This document shows, piece after piece, positions 28,590-36,901 of a DNA stretch of 64,000 bases. Under the pieces are notes generated by a model, which saw only the letters and a list, made by a program, of their open reading frames with translations, ran no database searches and was not told where the DNA came from. Position 1 is the first letter of the stretch. The number at the start of each line of letters is the position of its first letter. The stretch is from assembly GCF_003402575.1 (NCBI RefSeq), contig NZ_BGZJ01000002.1:310001-374000 (forward strand), written 5' to 3'. The translations under genes and the position numbers were made by a program. Source of the stretch: Mesosutterella multiformis. GTDB taxonomy: Bacteria; Pseudomonadota; Gammaproteobacteria; Burkholderiales; Burkholderiaceae_F.

Positions 28590-28758
28590 CGCCGGATCAC
28601 GGCAAATACCCCGGAATTTCCCATTCTTTCCTTGTAATCTTCCCTCAGGAACTGAGCCGCAGTGTTCTGATTTAGCAAGAAAATCAGAGACCGCGAAAGA
28701 GACGTTAATCGTTATGGCGGATTTAAAGCGATCCGCTTCATGACAAGGGAAGGGAAAA

Positions 28759-29286
28759 ATGGTTGATGAGTATTACGACAGTGCGTACGCGGATTATCCG
28801 CTGAAAGCGCTCACGAAAAACACTGAGCTGACAACCGAAGTCCAGCAGAAAGTGATGTACGAAATCGATTCGCTGCTGGAAGCGTATTTCGAGTCGACGC
28901 TCGACGATATCAAGGCCGCGTGGAAGAAAGACCGCGGAATCGGGACCGGAGATCCGGAGGAAGCTGACATTCTCGCGGCTACGGTTGATGAGGACGAGAT
29001 TGACGTGGACGAGGAGGACGACGATGACGACGGTCCGACCCGGGAATTCATATTCGCCTGGGTCTATAAGAACATGCCGCGTGTGATCCGGGACTACTTG
29101 AATGACGAGTTCTGTAAGTCAAAGCCGGGGAAGCGGCGCACCGCTCGGTTCTACATCAAGAAGGACTTTATCTACCTCTCGCAGACCGGAGTGAATGAAG
29201 AAGCCTGCTACTGGCCGATGAACCTCGATCAGTTCGCGGAAGAGCTCTCGGACTATCCGATGACGGAGGGCGCGATGTACTGCTGA
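28759..29286 (+). CDS. uncharacterised small acidic protein, paralogous family member A
   Basis: 175 residues, no signal peptide or membrane segment, so probably cytosolic. I do not recognise the family. It shares with the genes at 29511, 30323 and 48785 an N-terminal pattern T/S-x-E-[VIF]-x3-[VA]-x3-I-[DEH], here starting at Thr25. It also has a central W-[VI]…L-N/E…F-C block (Trp101, Phe118-Cys119) and a C-terminal W-x13-[YF]-P signature (Trp152, Tyr166-Pro167). Residues 77-91 are almost all Asp/Glu, unique to this member. PGKRR follows the FC motif as in the 29511 protein. It is expressed alone: a repeat element and leader upstream, hairpins downstream. Confidence 0.75.
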   Translation: MVDEYYDSAYADYPLKALTKNTELTTEVQQKVMYEIDSLLEAYFESTLDDIKAAWKKDRGIGTGDPEEADILAATVDEDEIDVDEEDDDDDGPTREFIFAWVYKNMPRVIRDYLNDEFCKSKPGKRRTARFYIKKDFIYLSQTGVNEEACYWPMNLDQFAEELSDYPMTEGAMYC

Positions 29287-29360
29287 GCCGCGAGAGAACC
29301 GGCAGCAGGGCGGGGAGGAGAGAAATCTCCCCGCCGGCACCTTCAAGCCTGATTCAATCG

Positions 29361-29382
29361 GGGAGACACTGCTGTGTCTCCC
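29361..29382 (+). terminator. hairpin downstream of family member A
   Basis: GGGAGACAC pairs with GTGTCTCCC (29361-29369, 29374-29382), followed by an AT-rich stretch without a clean T-run. Another GC-rich stem (GGCGGGGAG / CTCCCCGCC, 29309-29335) lies before it. Confidence 0.5.
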
Positions 29383-29510
29383 ATTTACTTATTTATAGGT
29401 GTCGATTTTCATAACACCTTGTGGTATGCTTCAGATCGACATGGATGACCGATTTTTCGATGGTCTTCCTTTAGGCAGCTCTCCGTTCTCCTGATGGAAA
29501 AAGAGGTTTT

Positions 29511-29924
29511 ATGCCGCTTGAAAGTTATTACGACGATAAGTGGTTCAAAAATCGGCTGAAAAAAATCACCGAGGACACTGAATTCACGGAGGAATTCAGC
29601 ACCCAGGTCGAGTTTCTGATCGACTGCTACCTCTCCGATATCCTGACGGATGTCGCGGATCTGGCCGAACGGGGCGGCGACGTGTGGAGCTGGGTTTACA
29701 TCCATGTGCCGGCCCGGATCGAGTGGCAACTGAACGCCCGATTCTGCCCTCCGATCCCCGGAAAACGCCGCGCCATCCGGTTCTATCGCGAGAACTGCAC
29801 AAAGCTCTTCCTCTCCATCAAAGGAAAGGGGAAGACCTATTGGGAACTCTATCTGGACGACTTTATCAGCGAAGCCGAGAACTATCCGTCCCGATCCGGG
29901 CTCCCAGGGCCTAAGTATTACTGA
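29511..29924 (+). CDS. uncharacterised small protein, paralogous family member B
   Basis: 137 residues, soluble, acidic overall. It is closest to the 28759 protein: both have an early [SY]YD motif, the T-E-E-F-x3-V-x3-I-D pattern, a WVY segment (Trp61), LN-x2-FC (residues 74-79), PGKRR and the C-terminal signature Trp111…Tyr125-Pro126, then a Tyr-rich end. It lacks the long acidic insert of member A. AGAGG precedes the ATG. Its upstream region does not contain the GTATTG direct repeat, so its control may differ. The function is unknown. Confidence 0.72.
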   Translation: MPLESYYDDKWFKNRLKKITEDTEFTEEFSTQVEFLIDCYLSDILTDVADLAERGGDVWSWVYIHVPARIEWQLNARFCPPIPGKRRAIRFYRENCTKLFLSIKGKGKTYWELYLDDFISEAENYPSRSGLPGPKYY

Positions 29925-29958
29925 CCGATTTTTAAAAACCACAGAGCATTAAAACCAT

Positions 29959-30001
29959 GGGGCAGGGGGAAAGTGATCTTTCCTCACTGCCCCGATTTTT
30001 T
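29959..30001 (+). terminator. intrinsic terminator of family member B
   Basis: GGGGCAG (29959-29965) pairs with CTGCCCC (29987-29993), with an internal GGGGAAAG / CTTTCC extension, followed by six T. Confidence 0.83.
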
Positions 30002-30087
30002 AGGTGACGCGAACGCTTTCCTCTCTTGATTCCTGTTTTCCCGCGGCGGAAAACTCACCCTCAGGATCTTTTCTTTCCGTGATCCAA

Positions 30088-30115
30088 CAGTATTGCGATC
30101 CAGGGACAGTATTGA
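30088..30115. repeat. 19-bp-period GTATTG direct-repeat element (copy upstream of the 30323 gene)
   Basis: GTATTG at 30090-30095 and 30109-30114, the same period as at 28562, with GCGATCCAGGGACA between. The flanking TTTCCGTG-n-TCCAA also matches the 28.5-kb copy, and ATCGTTATGACG at 30237 matches its leader. Confidence 0.68.
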
Positions 30116-30322
30116 CGTTTCAGAAGCACGGAAAACACTCTTTTCTCCCCCTTCAGCTGATAAGCTGGTGTCAGAGAAAAATCGATGTCTTACAGCGAGT
30201 TATGAGGACAGGCCGCTCGTAACGGTGAATCTTTTTATCGTTATGACGCTGGTTCTGATTCAACACTGCGGGACAGCGGCATGCCTGTTTCTGTAAGCGA
30301 AAATCGACAGGAGAGAAAGCAA

Positions 30323-30751
30323 ATGACCAAGCTCCACGCAGGAGAGATTCTGAGTCCGGAGATCTGCCGGGAGGTCGATCGCGCGATCGAAACCATTATC
30401 CGGCGGGAATTCCGGTCCTTTCACCAGTGTTACGCGGAAGGCGTGAAGCGTTATTACGCGCGGAAAGGGAAGGACGCGGATTTTGAGAAATTCGCCCGGG
30501 TCTGGATAAAACGGGTGGGATCGCGGCGGATCGCGGAGCACCTGGAGCATCAGTTCTGTGACGGGACGTCAGGAGAATTCGGTGTCCTGATCTGCGGCTT
30601 GCCGCCCGGGTCTCAGTGCGTGATCCGGTTTAACAGCGCCGGGGGCCGCAGCTGGTGGAACGCTTATTCGTGGGAAATTGACATGAAAGCGCTCAGTCAC
30701 GACCTCGTCCGGTACCCGTACCGGGATCCGGGTGTCACCCGGTACTACTGA
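30323..30751 (+). CDS. uncharacterised small protein, paralogous family member C
   Basis: 142 residues, soluble, more basic than A and B. The start at 30323 is chosen because AGGAGA precedes it with proper spacing; an upstream frame start (30281) has none. It has the family pattern S-P-E-I-x3-V-x3-I-E (from Ser11), the central WIK…HLEHQFC block (Trp61, Phe78-Cys79) and the C-terminal signature Trp117…Tyr131-Pro132, ending Arg-Tyr-Tyr. The middle differs from A and B (no PGKRR). It is monocistronic, between a repeat-element leader and a bidirectional terminator. The function is unknown. Confidence 0.72.
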   Translation: MTKLHAGEILSPEICREVDRAIETIIRREFRSFHQCYAEGVKRYYARKGKDADFEKFARVWIKRVGSRRIAEHLEHQFCDGTSGEFGVLICGLPPGSQCVIRFNSAGGRSWWNAYSWEIDMKALSHDLVRYPYRDPGVTRYY

Positions 30752-30770
30752 AGTCAAAGCAACTGGCGTC

Positions 30771-30815
30771 AAAAAAAGCGGGCAGGGAGGAAATCCTCTT
30801 TCTGCCCGCTTCTCT
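30771..30815. terminator. bidirectional terminator between family member C and the convergent 30855 gene
   Basis: AGCGGGCAG (30777-30785) pairs with CTGCCCGCT (30802-30810). A7 on the left gives a T-run for - strand transcripts; the right side is only moderately T-rich. Confidence 0.75.
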
Positions 30816-30854
30816 GAAGGGCAGGATCACGACAGATCCCGCCTTCCCTCTTTA

Positions 30855-31331
30855 TCAGTGCACCGCGTGAAGCATCGGGCGGCCGTCCGCCGGCCGCTGC
30901 ACGAGGTCACTCAGTTCCCGCTCAATGACAAGCGACTCGAACTGATCGATGAGTTCGAGAGCGTTCGTGATCTTCTCACGGTACCGATAGGAGCAGCCCT
31001 CAACACCGAGCGAGACGCCGGCGGAGAGGAGCAGCGCGAACTGCGCCGCGTGACGGAGACGGTCATCCTCACGGGAGTCCGCCGCGTCCTGCGCCATCTG
31101 TTCCTTCAGAATCGTACAGACCGTCTGCCACTCACTTCTCAGCTTGTCCGCCTTCTCAAAGTCCACGGATCTCCGGACCCGGCGGATGGAAAGACGATGA
31201 TTCAGAGCCGAACGGGCGGTTTCCAGCTGTTCGTGAATATCAACCGGATGATCTTTGCATGCGCCAAGCGCGAGGAAAGCTTCTGCCGTGTCTGGGTCAA
31301 AAAGATCATTGATGCTGATTTTTTGGCTCAT
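30855..31331 (-). CDS. protein of unknown function
   Basis: 158 residues, not recognised. It is predicted to be largely helical and soluble, with heptad-like Leu/Ala spacing through the middle (for example RLRHAAQFALLLSAG) and no signal peptide. AAGGA lies just before the ATG. It does not carry the W-x13-[YF]-P signature of the neighbouring small proteins. A long inverted repeat lies immediately upstream and probably controls it. It may be independent of the small-protein family or its partner; sequence alone does not decide. Confidence 0.65.
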   Translation of the reverse strand: MSQKISINDLFDPDTAEAFLALGACKDHPVDIHEQLETARSALNHRLSIRRVRRSVDFEKADKLRSEWQTVCTILKEQMAQDAADSREDDRLRHAAQFALLLSAGVSLGVEGCSYRYREKITNALELIDQFESLVIERELSDLVQRPADGRPMLHAVH

Positions 31332-31340
31332 GGGAATCCT

Positions 31341-31421
31341 TCGTTCTTATCGTTCGAACGCGACGTAAATGTGTTGTCATAATTCTACTATAGGTTTGGA
31401 CTAATAATAACGATAGAACGA
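31341..31421. promoter_or_regulatory. long inverted repeat upstream of the 30855 gene
   Basis: TCGTTCTTATCGTT (31341-31354) is mirrored by AACGATAGAACGA (31409-31421), one base shorter. A perfect CGTTCGAACG palindrome (31351-31360) overlaps the first arm. The arrangement starts 10 bp before the start codon, suggesting a two-site operator. The following stretch to 31813 contains no supported gene. Confidence 0.5.
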
Positions 31422-31813
31422 AAAAAATCTGACGTATTACTTGAAATATCTGTGCGACAGATACCCGTCTGAGCCTCGTTTTTTACGGAAATCCGGCGTC
31501 TAATAAAAAATACCTATTCGGGGAGAGGGGAAGAGACAGCCGGTGACATTCCGTCAGTCTGACTACATCGTTCTGACGCTTTTATACGACTACGGTGCCG
31601 GTACGAAAGTTCTATTTTTTGTAAGGCTCGATCCCAGACTCGGGCCGCGCGGGGTCGGGAAACGAAGAGTCGGAAACCGGGACGGTAAAGAAACGGCAGG
31701 GGACGTTCTTCAGATCACGCTGAATACCGCCGCCCGGGGGAAAGACGTTTAAGAAGCTCATTCGCTCTCGGGAATCAAGCGGTTAGCCGACCCGACAAGT
31801 CGGTCTGCCGAGG

Positions 31814-32518
31814 TCAGTCGCGCCACATGTAGTGGTCCGCGGTCACGTCCTTAAAGAACCGAAGAGAAAGCGTAAACCCATCGCGGTTTGAGGAGAGAGC
31901 GCCCGCCTGATGCCATTTCGCGAGAATCCGCTCAATCGTTTTCACGGTGGAATGCATCACGTAGCTCAGTTCCGTGTACGTGAGTTTCAGCGGAACGAAA
32001 AGCACATCGCCTTTAGGCCGGCACCCGAGGCTTTCCGCGAGTGACAGAAGAAAATGCCCGAGCCGCTCCTCAGTCTGCGTACTGAACATCAGCATAAAAG
32101 CCCCGTAGTCGGAGGCGATGCAATCCATGCAGTAGCGGTGATAGAGCTCCTCGAGCCCTTCTTCCTTTAACGCGGCCTTCAGGGTGTCGAGACGGCAGAT
32201 CCAGACATCCGAATTCCGAAGCACCATGAACTTTTCCGCCTGGTGATCGATCCCGAGGTAATCAAAGTAATTGATGATACGGCCCGGGAGCACGATCGAG
32301 ATCGCGTGAGGGCGGCCCGGTTCCCCGGTGTCGTAGCACTGCCCAAGGAGCCCAGCCTGCAGGAACGTGACGTTGTGGCCATCCCCCTTGATATTGATGG
32401 CGTCCAACATGCTTCCCTTTTTCACGCTGAAAAAACTTCCATGCTGCCGGAAGAGGGCGGCGAGCCTGTCGTCCGCCTTCGGAATCAGCCACGGAGTCGT
32501 GTCGTAATACTGGGCCAT
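31814..32518 (-). CDS. Crp/Fnr-family transcriptional regulator
   Basis: 234 residues: a cyclic-nucleotide-binding-like beta-roll (about 20-115) followed by a helical dimer segment and a winged helix near 165-220 (LTYTELSYVMHSTVKTIERILAKW). There is no N-terminal Cys cluster of the FNR type, so it is probably not an Fe-S oxygen sensor. The beta-roll also lacks an obvious cAMP-binding Arg-Ser pair, so the signal is unknown. It is divergent from the flavoprotein gene at 32949, with a perfect palindrome in between, and probably regulates that flavoenzyme-porin unit (inference). Confidence 0.87.
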   Translation of the reverse strand: MAQYYDTTPWLIPKADDRLAALFRQHGSFFSVKKGSMLDAINIKGDGHNVTFLQAGLLGQCYDTGEPGRPHAISIVLPGRIINYFDYLGIDHQAEKFMVLRNSDVWICRLDTLKAALKEEGLEELYHRYCMDCIASDYGAFMLMFSTQTEERLGHFLLSLAESLGCRPKGDVLFVPLKLTYTELSYVMHSTVKTIERILAKWHQAGALSSNRDGFTLSLRFFKDVTADHYMWRD

Positions 32519-32948
32519 AGGGAGAAAGGAGTAGATGAGAGGGTATTAAGACCGGATTATAAGAAAACGCCGGATGGATTCCTCTCTTCCCAGGTTCCGC
32601 TTATCTCCTCACTTTCCCGGAGTGCGGCTTTCCGAGGCCTTCCTACGGAGCCGGACAAAACTTCCATCACCGCCTGTTTCTAAGGCATTTCTTCTTCTCT
32701 GATTTATAACGTGTTTTCGGTTTGTCAGCCGCCTAAAAGAATCAGCCGAAAGCTGTCGTTCCTCTGAAATTCCACGGACATATGTGGGGGAAAAAGAAGA
32801 AAAAATCACCGACACGTGTCGGGGGCGAAAAACGCCCGGAGATCACAAAATTACTCCGTCGAACGGATAAGCATCTCTCCGACGAATTACCTAGTAAGAC
32901 TTAACACATAAAAACACTGACACACTTACGCGAGAAAAGGAATAAGAA
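32519..32948. promoter_or_regulatory. 430-bp divergent region with a 14-bp perfect palindrome
   Basis: CCGACACGTGTCGG at 32809-32822 is a perfect palindrome 127 bp before the flavoprotein start. A GGGCG / CGCCC hairpin follows. The palindrome is a candidate binding site for a dimeric regulator such as the adjacent Crp/Fnr protein, although its core does not match the classical TTGAT/TGTGA half-sites. No gene in this stretch. Confidence 0.5.
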
Positions 32949-34487
32949 ATGAAACGAGTTCCGACTCTGGTCGCTGCCGCGATGATGGCTCTCAGCCTCC
33001 CGGCGTTCTCACTCACTCAGTACACGACAGATCTCGTGATCGTCGGCTCCGGCACGGCCGGTCTCCCCGCTGCCGCCACCGCGGCTCAGATGGGCGTGAA
33101 GGCGATCACGATTGAAAAGAGCCCAACGATCGGCGGTCAGCTTCACGTGATCGAAGGCACGTACGCGGTCGGCACCGATATCCAGCGTAAGGAAATGATC
33201 GGTCTCAACGCTGAAAAGTCGTTTGACCAGACAATGAAGTACGCCGCCTGGCGCGCGGATCCCCAGCTCGTGAAGCGCATCATTGAGGCGTCCGGCCCCA
33301 ACATCAAGTGGATGATGGACACGGGTGTCGCCATGAAGGGCGTGATGACGGATACGCTTGACGGGAACCGCGTGTACCACACCTACGCCGGTCACTATCC
33401 GGGAGAACAGGCGGTCGGCGCTCTGATGAAAATGATCAGGGAGAAGGGCGGCAAGGTCCTCACCGAAATGAAGGGCGAACACCTGATCATCGATAAGGAC
33501 GGCACGGTGACCGGCGTCGTCGCAAAGAACCTGAAGACCGGGGAAGAAGTCCGCATCCACGCGAAGGCAGTGCTGCTCGCCGCGGGCTCCATGGCGAACG
33601 GCCCTGACATGATGGCAAAGTACAACCCGTCGCTTCGCGTGGCCGGGAAGCCGATGAAGTCGATCGCGATTGAAACGAACACCGGTGACGGCATCAAGAT
33701 GGGACTTGAAGCGGGCGCCGATCTCCGCAACACCGATATCGTGATCAGTGAATCCATCGTCCCGACGAACACGCTCTACCTCGAGCAGTATGTCGATAAG
33801 AAGATGCTCGACGCCTACATGATGCTGAAGGCGCAGACGCTCTGGGTCAACACCGCCGGCCACCGCTTCATGGATGAGAGCCACTCGGACGACTTCACGA
33901 TCGTCTTCAACGCGATCCATAACCAGGGGAACCAGGCTTTCGTGATCATGGATGACGCGAAGCGTGTCGATCTGATGCAGGGCGCGGGCTCCGACACCAA
34001 CTACTTCACGGTGTATGACAAGGGCCAGAAAGTGGTTCACTTCGACGAAGTCGTGGCGGACGGCCAGAAGCGCGGCTACGCCTTCAAGGCAAACACCATT
34101 CCGGAACTCGCGAAACTGATGGGCGTGAACCCGACGGTGCTGCAGGCGACGGTGGACCGCTATAACAAGATGGCCCGCGCCGGTGTGGATACCGACTTCG
34201 GAAAGAAGCATAACCTCATCCCGATCGTGAAAGCACCGTTCTACGCCTTCAAGGGTGACGGCACGATCTGCGATATGACGGGCGGCCTTCTCATCAACAG
34301 CAAGGCCCAGGTGATGGATAAGAAGGGCAACCCGATCAAGGGTCTCTATGCCGCGGGCTCGATGGCGGGCGGCATGTACGGCACGGAATACCCGTACATC
34401 AACCCGGGATTCGCTTCCGCCACGGCTATCGCGACTGGCCGCTTCGCGGTCCAGGATGTGGCTGAGCATCTGAAGGCCGGGAAGTAA
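32949..34487 (+). CDS. secreted FAD-dependent oxidoreductase of the fumarate reductase / flavocytochrome c type
   Basis: 512 residues. A Sec signal peptide (MKRVPTLVAAAMMALSLPAFS) sends it to the periplasm. The mature protein starts with an FAD-binding beta-alpha-beta (LVIVGSGTAGLPAA, then IEKSPTIGGQ) and ends in the second FAD contact (GLYAAGSMAGGMYGTEYPY). This is the family containing soluble fumarate reductase and urocanate reductase, which pass electrons to organic acceptors. There is no heme motif (C-x2-C-H) and no FMN-binding domain here, so electrons must come from a separate donor. The start has AAAAGGA upstream. It is followed at 115 bp by a porin gene, perhaps supplying the substrate. 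The substrate is unknown. Confidence 0.9.
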   Translation: MKRVPTLVAAAMMALSLPAFSLTQYTTDLVIVGSGTAGLPAAATAAQMGVKAITIEKSPTIGGQLHVIEGTYAVGTDIQRKEMIGLNAEKSFDQTMKYAAWRADPQLVKRIIEASGPNIKWMMDTGVAMKGVMTDTLDGNRVYHTYAGHYPGEQAVGALMKMIREKGGKVLTEMKGEHLIIDKDGTVTGVVAKNLKTGEEVRIHAKAVLLAAGSMANGPDMMAKYNPSLRVAGKPMKSIAIETNTGDGIKMGLEAGADLRNTDIVISESIVPTNTLYLEQYVDKKMLDAYMMLKAQTLWVNTAGHRFMDESHSDDFTIVFNAIHNQGNQAFVIMDDAKRVDLMQGAGSDTNYFTVYDKGQKVVHFDEVVADGQKRGYAFKANTIPELAKLMGVNPTVLQATVDRYNKMARAGVDTDFGKKHNLIPIVKAPFYAFKGDGTICDMTGGLLINSKAQVMDKKGNPIKGLYAAGSMAGGMYGTEYPYINPGFASATAIATGRFAVQDVAEHLKAGK

Positions 34488-34601
34488 TCCGGCGACAGGA
34501 ATCCACTCTCTTTCTCTCCTCCGGTCCGCCCGATCTCGTAACCCCATATAGATCCGGGCGGGCCGTTTTTACTTCTGAATGCCGGAGAAGGCACTTTTTA
34601 A

Positions 34602-35738
34602 ATGCTCTCCCTCCGGTCAGGAATGAAAATGCATTCATCACACTTCAGAATTCCCGCGGTGACGGCGGCGGTCCTCCTGGCGTCAGGTATTTCAGGTGCT
34701 GCGTCAGCCGCGAACGTGGAGCTTTACGGCAGCATCGATAACGGTCTTCGGGTGACCGCGGCCCGCGGGATTGACGGGGCATCATCCCAGACCACGGTCG
34801 GAATGGAATCCGGCCAGTGGTTTCCGAACCTGATCGGGCTGAAAGGATCAGAGTCGCTTGGGAACGGCTACTCGGTCGCGTTCAGCCTGGAAAACCGCTT
34901 TAACAGCGACTCGCGAACGTTCCTTGAGGAAGGCCGGCTTTTCGACAATCAGGCGCTCCTCATGGTGAACACCGAAAAGTGGACGGTCGCTGCCGGCCGC
35001 ATGGAGGGGCTTTCATCCACGATGGGTGAATTTGACCTGATGTGCCCGATGGAACCGTTTGAGGGCGGCTGGGCGGAGGCGGGCGGCGGGAACGTCTTCG
35101 CGAATATCGGGCTTTCCGCGAATAACGCGGTCGCCGCGCGTGTCCGTCCCATCGCGGGTCTCACCGTAACCGGCGCGTATTCGCTCGGAGTCGAAACGGA
35201 AAAACCAGGCTTCAGCGCGAAACGCCACTACGCCGCGATCGGTAGCTCGTACCAGAATGACCGCCTCTGGGCCGGGTTCACGTATGAGGTTCTTACGAAG
35301 GGTGACGCCGCGTCGAAGAATGACCACGTCTTCAAGGCTGGCGTGAATTACGACTTCGGTCCGGTGAGGGCGTTTATCGCTTACTCCTACACGAAGAACC
35401 ACACCTGGTGGGGCGTGAATTCGGACTCCAACTCCTACATGCTTGGGTTCACAGCACCGGCAGCCGGCGGTCTTATCCGGACGTCTGTCCAGTACTTTGA
35501 CGGGAAATCCGTGAAACTGGCGGATGGCACGGATTTCAACGCCGACCGCACGGTGGCCTCAATCGGCTACACGTACCCGGTATCCAAGCGCACAACCCTC
35601 TGGGGAGTCTATTCGTATTCGCATGGCTCCAAGTCTCTTAACCGGAACTCGAAATCCGGTTACACGATGGCGAGCACCGAAGAGCGCGCTGAAGCGAATC
35701 GGTCTCTTGTCAGCCTCGGCGTGACGCATTTCTTCTGA
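34602..35738 (+). CDS. outer-membrane porin (betaproteobacterial trimeric type)
   Basis: 378 residues including a signal peptide ending SGAASA; the mature protein begins NVELYGSIDNGLRV, typical of Gram-negative general porins (about 16 beta-strands). It ends GVTHFF with a terminal Phe for outer-membrane assembly. The start could be 34602 (GGAGAAGG upstream) or the in-frame ATGs at 34623/34629; the signal peptide works from any of them. It probably forms a unit with the flavoenzyme upstream and lets its substrate cross the outer membrane (inference from order). Confidence 0.9.
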   Translation: MLSLRSGMKMHSSHFRIPAVTAAVLLASGISGAASAANVELYGSIDNGLRVTAARGIDGASSQTTVGMESGQWFPNLIGLKGSESLGNGYSVAFSLENRFNSDSRTFLEEGRLFDNQALLMVNTEKWTVAAGRMEGLSSTMGEFDLMCPMEPFEGGWAEAGGGNVFANIGLSANNAVAARVRPIAGLTVTGAYSLGVETEKPGFSAKRHYAAIGSSYQNDRLWAGFTYEVLTKGDAASKNDHVFKAGVNYDFGPVRAFIAYSYTKNHTWWGVNSDSNSYMLGFTAPAAGGLIRTSVQYFDGKSVKLADGTDFNADRTVASIGYTYPVSKRTTLWGVYSYSHGSKSLNRNSKSGYTMASTEERAEANRSLVSLGVTHFF

Positions 35739-35821
35739 AAAATAAATCTCAGCGTCACTTGAAGAACCATCAATTAACTGATTGTTATTAATCGGTAATT
35801 TAAAAACAGAGCGGCAGACTT

Positions 35822-35877
35822 TCCTGACTCCTGCCGGAGGCTTTCTCTCCACCTCGGGTGAGGAGTCAGGATTTTTT
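35822..35877 (+). terminator. intrinsic terminator downstream of the first porin gene
   Basis: Perfect 11-bp stem TCCTGACTCCT / AGGAGTCAGGA (35822-35832, 35861-35871), followed by six T. The remaining gap to 36114 is AT-rich and probably contains the promoter of the next gene. Confidence 0.87.
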
Positions 35878-36114
35878 AGCGACACTGAAAGCATTGAAGC
35901 GGGGCGGTGAAGGGGATTGGCTCGCTTTTTTTTCGATCGGGATCTCCGGAATCACAAATCGTTCGTAGCTCGAATAAAGTTCTTCTCGTTCAGTTTCTCA
36001 TAAATCCTGTAACACTTTAAATAGATAGCGTCTCCTATCTGAAATTTAAACCTTTGCTATATTAATCAAAGCGTTCTACTACACACCTGCAGTAAACACC
36101 ATAAAGGAACTCCT

Positions 36115-36672
36115 ATGACCGATATCACTTTATGCGTCACGCCGAAGGTGCGCGAGAGTATGGGGCAGAATCAATGGAAAGCCTTCACGGGGCATCTTGG
36201 CACTCACTTCGATGTGATGGACAAGGTTTTTCCGATGGAATACGCGGAGCGCGAAGGCATTATCTTCGACGTCAGCCGTGTAGGGGATGGGGAGGTGCAG
36301 ATCAGCGACATCGACCTCACGCTCGTTAAAGCCGATATGGCGGTCATTTTCGCGACCGGTTTTATTGAGAAAGTGGGATACGGGAACCCGACCTACTTCA
36401 AGGAGCACCCCACCTTATCGCCTGAACTGATCGACGCGCTGCTTCTCCGTCACATCTCGATCATCGGTGTCGACTGCGCCGGGGTGAGGCGGGGCGCGGA
36501 ACATCCCCCGATGGATCAGCACTGCGCGGATCACGATGTCTTCATCGTGGAGAATCTCTGTCACCTGGGCGACGTGCTTCAGGGCCGTCCCTTCGCCCGC
36601 TGTCATGTCCACACGTACCCGATGAATTTCACCGGCATGACCGGGCTCCCCTGCCGGGTCGCCGTGGATTAA
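36115..36672 (+). CDS. cyclase-family metal-dependent hydrolase (kynurenine formamidase-like)
   Basis: 185 residues, cytosolic. The motif H-x-G-T-H-x-D (His27, His31, Asp33) marks the cyclase family, which includes kynurenine formamidase and related amide or lactone hydrolases that bind Zn or Mn. The usual continuation to P-x-H is replaced by FPMEY, so one metal ligand may be missing or supplied elsewhere. A second conserved region, IIGVDCAGVRRG, and the late HVHTYPMNFTGMTGLPCR segment fit the family. AAAGGAACTCCT precedes the ATG. A 9-bp hairpin (GGAGGCGGT / ACCGCCTCC, 36687-36713) follows but lacks a T-run. The substrate is unknown. Confidence 0.85.
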   Translation: MTDITLCVTPKVRESMGQNQWKAFTGHLGTHFDVMDKVFPMEYAEREGIIFDVSRVGDGEVQISDIDLTLVKADMAVIFATGFIEKVGYGNPTYFKEHPTLSPELIDALLLRHISIIGVDCAGVRRGAEHPPMDQHCADHDVFIVENLCHLGDVLQGRPFARCHVHTYPMNFTGMTGLPCRVAVD

Positions 36673-36901
36673 AAAATCAAAAGAGGGGAGGCGGTTAAGC
36701 GGTTACCGCCTCCGTGCGGGGTGCCGGGTTTCTTGCACCCGCTTTTGACAGCGCTCGGTTTACAACCGGACAGTCCGCTTTCGGAATCCATTTCTGTCTC
36801 CGGAAAAGAAGAGGGGAGAGCAGTCCGAAGCTTCTCCCCCCTTCAGTACCCCGTGTCCGACCGGTGTCTTTTCACGGCTCTTCTATATAAGAATGAAGCG
36901 G

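Noticed and set aside
31543-31752. 69-codon + strand frame between the 30855 gene and the Crp/Fnr gene
   Set aside because: No ribosome site; composition like non-coding DNA.
33009-34547. 512-codon antisense frame over the flavoprotein gene (and a similar one at 38497-40227)
   Set aside because: Low-complexity His/Arg/Val-rich translation typical of antisense of GC-biased genes; the sense strand has clear domains.
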